Origin: a virus
Length of the DNA: 24,426 bases
Reading direction: 5' to 3' (one strand)
IMG/VR virus record: IMGVR_UViG_3300046724_000599
Coordinates: 1-24,426 of that record
Both the position numbers and the translations under genes were made by a program. Position 1 is the stretch's first letter, and each line of letters starts with the position of its first letter. Shown in pieces: positions 22,413 through 24,426 of this stretch. The notes below the pieces were generated by a model. That model saw only the letters and a program-made list of their open reading frames with translations. It was not told the origin of the DNA and did no database searches.

Positions 22413-22871
22413 TTATTCCGTGGTGATGTTACACGCTTTTAGAACCCAGGTGACAGTTTGCGCCTGTTCAGAGTACGGCTTGTCTGGCACCTTGGAAGGC
22501 CCGACTCCGGAACAAGTATGAATGGTTCCGTCAATGCTGTGGGCGATCAACATCGTGGCGCTGAACCACTGCGTTACGTCACCGGCATCGCGCGCGGACT
22601 TCAACGAGTTATACCAGGCCAGGAACTCGTGATGCAGTGTGCTGGTCTGCCAGACGGCAAGCTCGATCTCGCCCTGGTCGCCGGGCAGGACGCTGGGCAC
22701 AACGGCTCCGTCCATACCCACCTGGATGTTTGCTTGGTCGACCGCCATCCTGATCGACACCGTTTTGATGCCCTTTTGTGCGACGCCCGAGGCCTGAATC
22801 ACGCCGATGAAGGGATGGGCCATCGAAAAGTTAACCGCGAGGCCGGAGTAGGTGGACAATTGTTTCGACAT
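22413..22871 (-). CDS. Tail tube protein, DUF3277-like, 152 aa
   Basis: The size, position right after the sheath and sequence pattern fit the DUF3277 tail-tube family. A short N-terminal strand (YSGLAVNFSMAHPFIGVIQA) is followed by VSIRMAVDQANIQVGMDGAV, the central family stretch with a conserved GxDG. VLPGDQGEIELAVWQTSTLH (about 81-100), an HEFLAWYNSLK helix, a strand pair (FSATMLIAHSIDGTIHTCSG) and a closing strand (AQTVTWVLKACNITTE) follow. Such proteins stack as hexameric rings to form the inner tube around which the sheath contracts. AGAGAGGA lies 6 bases before ATG 22871. Being the most abundant inner tail protein, it is expected to be strongly expressed. Confidence 0.82.
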   Translation of the reverse strand: MSKQLSTYSGLAVNFSMAHPFIGVIQASGVAQKGIKTVSIRMAVDQANIQVGMDGAVVPSVLPGDQGEIELAVWQTSTLHHEFLAWYNSLKSARDAGDVTQWFSATMLIAHSIDGTIHTCSGVGPSKVPDKPYSEQAQTVTWVLKACNITTE

Positions 22872-22899
22872 TATTTATCCTCTCTTAGCTACCTGTACG

Positions 22900-24096
22900 T
22901 TACTGCTGCACCAACACGGTCACGCTCAAGGAATGGCCGGACTCGGACTCGATGAGAGCCACGGTGATCGACGGCAGGATGCGCTTGGCGCGCTGGTCCG
23001 GCGTCAGAGTGGACACGGGCTGCGACCACAGGTAGTAGCCCTTCGGCAACGCGCTGCCATCCTTGATCGCGGGGACGCCGTAGGTGGGCACCGCAGGCCC
23101 GTGCCAAGTCCCCGACGGCGCGATGAAGCCGATGTCCTGGGAGGTCTGGCAGGCAGCGGCGATCGCGTTCTGCATTGCCAGCGATCCGCCATCGGTGATC
23201 GGCACGGAAGGCGTGGTCGTCAGCAGGTGCACGCCGTCGACCTGGATCTGGTTGACGAGCATGTCGAGGAACAGAATCTGGTCGAACCAGTTTCCGGAAG
23301 CCATGATGCCCATCTGCGTCCAGATATCGCCGTTCTGGTACTGCACGATGACGTTGGCGTTCACGCCGGGGTTGGTGCGGTCCACTGTGCCGCAGATCGC
23401 CGCGGCCGCCTGGATCGTCAGCGGTTCCGGTCCGACTCCGGTGATCGGCTTGAACATGATGTCGAAGTAGGACCCGGGCAGGCCGTTGTTGCGGCCCATC
23501 GCCACACCCAGCACCGCCGCCGACGCGTAGATATTGTCGGGCCAGGCGTTGGTTTGCGTGGTCGAGTAGACCGAGAAGGTCCGCTTGTACTTGGCGGCCA
23601 TCAATGCTTCGAACAGCGGCGCGGGCGGTGAGCCTCCTGCGGTGACCAGGTCGCCCCAGGTCAGGAAGTACATCGAGGGCGGCGTAACGTGCTCGACGTA
23701 ATCGGCGATTGCGAGGTGGTCGTTGACCGTGGCTGTGCCTACGAACATGCCAGCGTACCAAGTCAGATCGGCCTCGCGGCAGGCGGTAAAGGCTTCCAGC
23801 GGCGTCTCGCCGGCTACCAGGTCCTGGCGCCCGATCCACACGTACGCCGGGGTCGGAAACTGCTGGAAGTAGAGCGCGGCGGCTTTATACTCCGGCATGC
23901 TGGCATTGAAGTTGTCCGCCAGCATATCGTCCAGTGTCCCGTACTGGCGCAGCCGCGCCCGGGTCCCGGTCGACGGAATGACCGCGCTAGGCCCGACAAT
24001 CAAGGCCTGGTTGTAAGTTAGCCCCGGCACGCCAGTTGGCGTAACGATGACCGTGACGTTCAGGATTTGCGAAAGAGGAAGCGCAGTTGCGTTCAT
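22900..24096 (-). CDS. Tail sheath protein, DUF3383-like, 398 aa
   Basis: It matches the DUF3383 sheath-like family: LSQILNVTVIVTPTGVPGLT and YNQALIVGPSAVIPSTGTRA at the N-terminus, YGTLDDMLADNFNASMPEYK and AAALYFQQFPTPAYVWIGRQ (about 52-91), FVGTATVNDHLAIADYVEHV, then SVYSTTQTNAWPDNIYASAA and VAMGRNNGLPGSYFDIMFKP. The C-terminal third has VDRTNPGVNANVIVQYQNGD, WFDQILFLDMLVNQIQV, AMQNAIAAACQTSQDIGFIA and a final beta segment (ITVALIESESGHSLSVTVLV) likely to link neighbouring subunits. The protein forms the contractile outer sheath. AAGGA lies 6 bases before ATG 24096. It is the strongest evidence that the phage is a myovirus. Confidence 0.9.
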   Translation of the reverse strand: MNATALPLSQILNVTVIVTPTGVPGLTYNQALIVGPSAVIPSTGTRARLRQYGTLDDMLADNFNASMPEYKAAALYFQQFPTPAYVWIGRQDLVAGETPLEAFTACREADLTWYAGMFVGTATVNDHLAIADYVEHVTPPSMYFLTWGDLVTAGGSPPAPLFEALMAAKYKRTFSVYSTTQTNAWPDNIYASAAVLGVAMGRNNGLPGSYFDIMFKPITGVGPEPLTIQAAAAICGTVDRTNPGVNANVIVQYQNGDIWTQMGIMASGNWFDQILFLDMLVNQIQVDGVHLLTTTPSVPITDGGSLAMQNAIAAACQTSQDIGFIAPSGTWHGPAVPTYGVPAIKDGSALPKGYYLWSQPVSTLTPDQRAKRILPSITVALIESESGHSLSVTVLVQQ

Positions 24097-24133
24097 AGTA
24101 TGGTCCTTTTTGAAACCAGAGATTTACTGACAG

Positions 24134-24426
24134 TCACTTTACGGCTCCCTCGACCGCGAGCCCGGCCGCGCCGTTTTGAACGAATGCGCCGCCAGCGCCG
24201 TAGAATTTCACTTGATAATAGGCGATGTGTCCCGGCAGCACTGGAAGGGTGATGGTACAGCTGGCGGCGCAGGCGGCTCGGGTGTATGTGTCGGTGGTTT
24301 GGAAGTGGAACGGGTCGGAGTCGGTAACCGTGCTGGAAGTGGCCACGCAGGCTTCCGCCCTGCTGGTGCAATAGTGCTGAGCGACAGCGCCGAACTCCAG
24401 ATAACCAAATTCGATTGCGGCGGTCT
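24134..24426 (-). CDS. Unknown phage protein, N-terminus beyond right edge (96 aa visible)
   Basis: The frame is open from the right edge (first full codon 24424-24422) to TGA 24134-24136; an internal GTG at 24346 is not needed as a start. Visible sequence includes AAIEFGYLEFGAVAQHYCTS, then CVATSSTVTDSDPFHFQTTD, CAASCTITLPVLPGHIAYYQ and FYGAGGAFVQNGAAGLAVEG. There are four Cys, and the alternating hydrophobic pattern after residue 55 suggests a beta domain. The family is not recognised. Its place just before the sheath gene is where head-tail completion or tail terminator proteins are often found, but the sequence gives no direct match to those. Confidence 0.65.
   Translation of the reverse strand, partial: TAAIEFGYLEFGAVAQHYCTSRAEACVATSSTVTDSDPFHFQTTDTYTRAACAASCTITLPVLPGHIAYYQVKFYGAGGAFVQNGAAGLAVEGAVK

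Noticed and set aside
1-24426. CRISPR arrays, tRNA genes, insertion sequences, attachment sites
   Set aside because: No regularly spaced short repeats, tRNA-like cloverleaf with proper arms, transposase or integrase motifs were found. The three-way junction at 22341-22402 has no anticodon or T-loop signature.

Overview
The window is the tail and baseplate module of a contractile-tailed (myovirus-type) phage or prophage, followed by a glycosyltransferase cluster and the start of a DNA-recombination module. Every gene I accept lies on the minus strand, so transcription runs from the right edge to the left. The DNA is GC-rich. Its baseplate proteins carry many putative-Ig (He_PIG) repeats, which I associate with Acidobacteriota and other soil bacteria. 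A soil acidobacterial host is therefore my best guess, but only an inference. No integrase, capsid, terminase, lysis or tRNA gene is visible, so prophage and free phage cannot be told apart.

Layout in transcription order. (1) A cut-off Cys-containing protein (24426-24134). (2) The tail tube and sheath genes: DUF3383-type sheath and DUF3277-type tube. (3) A structured intergenic RNA, then the tail assembly chaperone with a T-TTT-TTT slippery site. A -1 shift there opens a 79-codon second frame. (4) The tape-measure protein with a peptidoglycan-hydrolase-like domain. (5) A Dit-like hub adaptor and a 56-aa CxC peptide. (6) Three successive large proteins, each an N-terminal beta-propeller-like region followed by He_PIG repeats. 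The third ends in what looks like a circularly permuted baseplate-plug domain. (7) Baseplate hub, Gp138-type spike, a 102-aa unknown, a gp25-like wedge with a large N-terminal extra domain, baseplate J, a DUF2612 protein and a tail fibre. (8) Six translationally coupled glycosyltransferase genes (five GT2-like, one GT17-like). (9) A 133-aa unknown and a strong intrinsic terminator with a UUCG loop. (10) Immediately after it, a promoter-like sequence and a YqaJ-type exonuclease that runs off the left edge.

The core order (sheath, tube, chaperone, tape measure, Dit-like, plug, hub, spike, wedge, J, DUF2612, fibre) is that of compact contractile tails. The unusual part is what has been added: adhesin-like propeller/Ig modules at the plug and wedge positions, and a block of sugar-transfer genes at the end of the operon. 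Together these suggest a virion decorated for carbohydrate binding, with either virion glycosylation or host-surface modification encoded alongside. Four genes or gene parts that a simple start-to-stop ORF scan would miss were found by hand translation: the YqaJ gene, the chaperone second frame, the 56-aa peptide and the full visible part of the right-edge gene.
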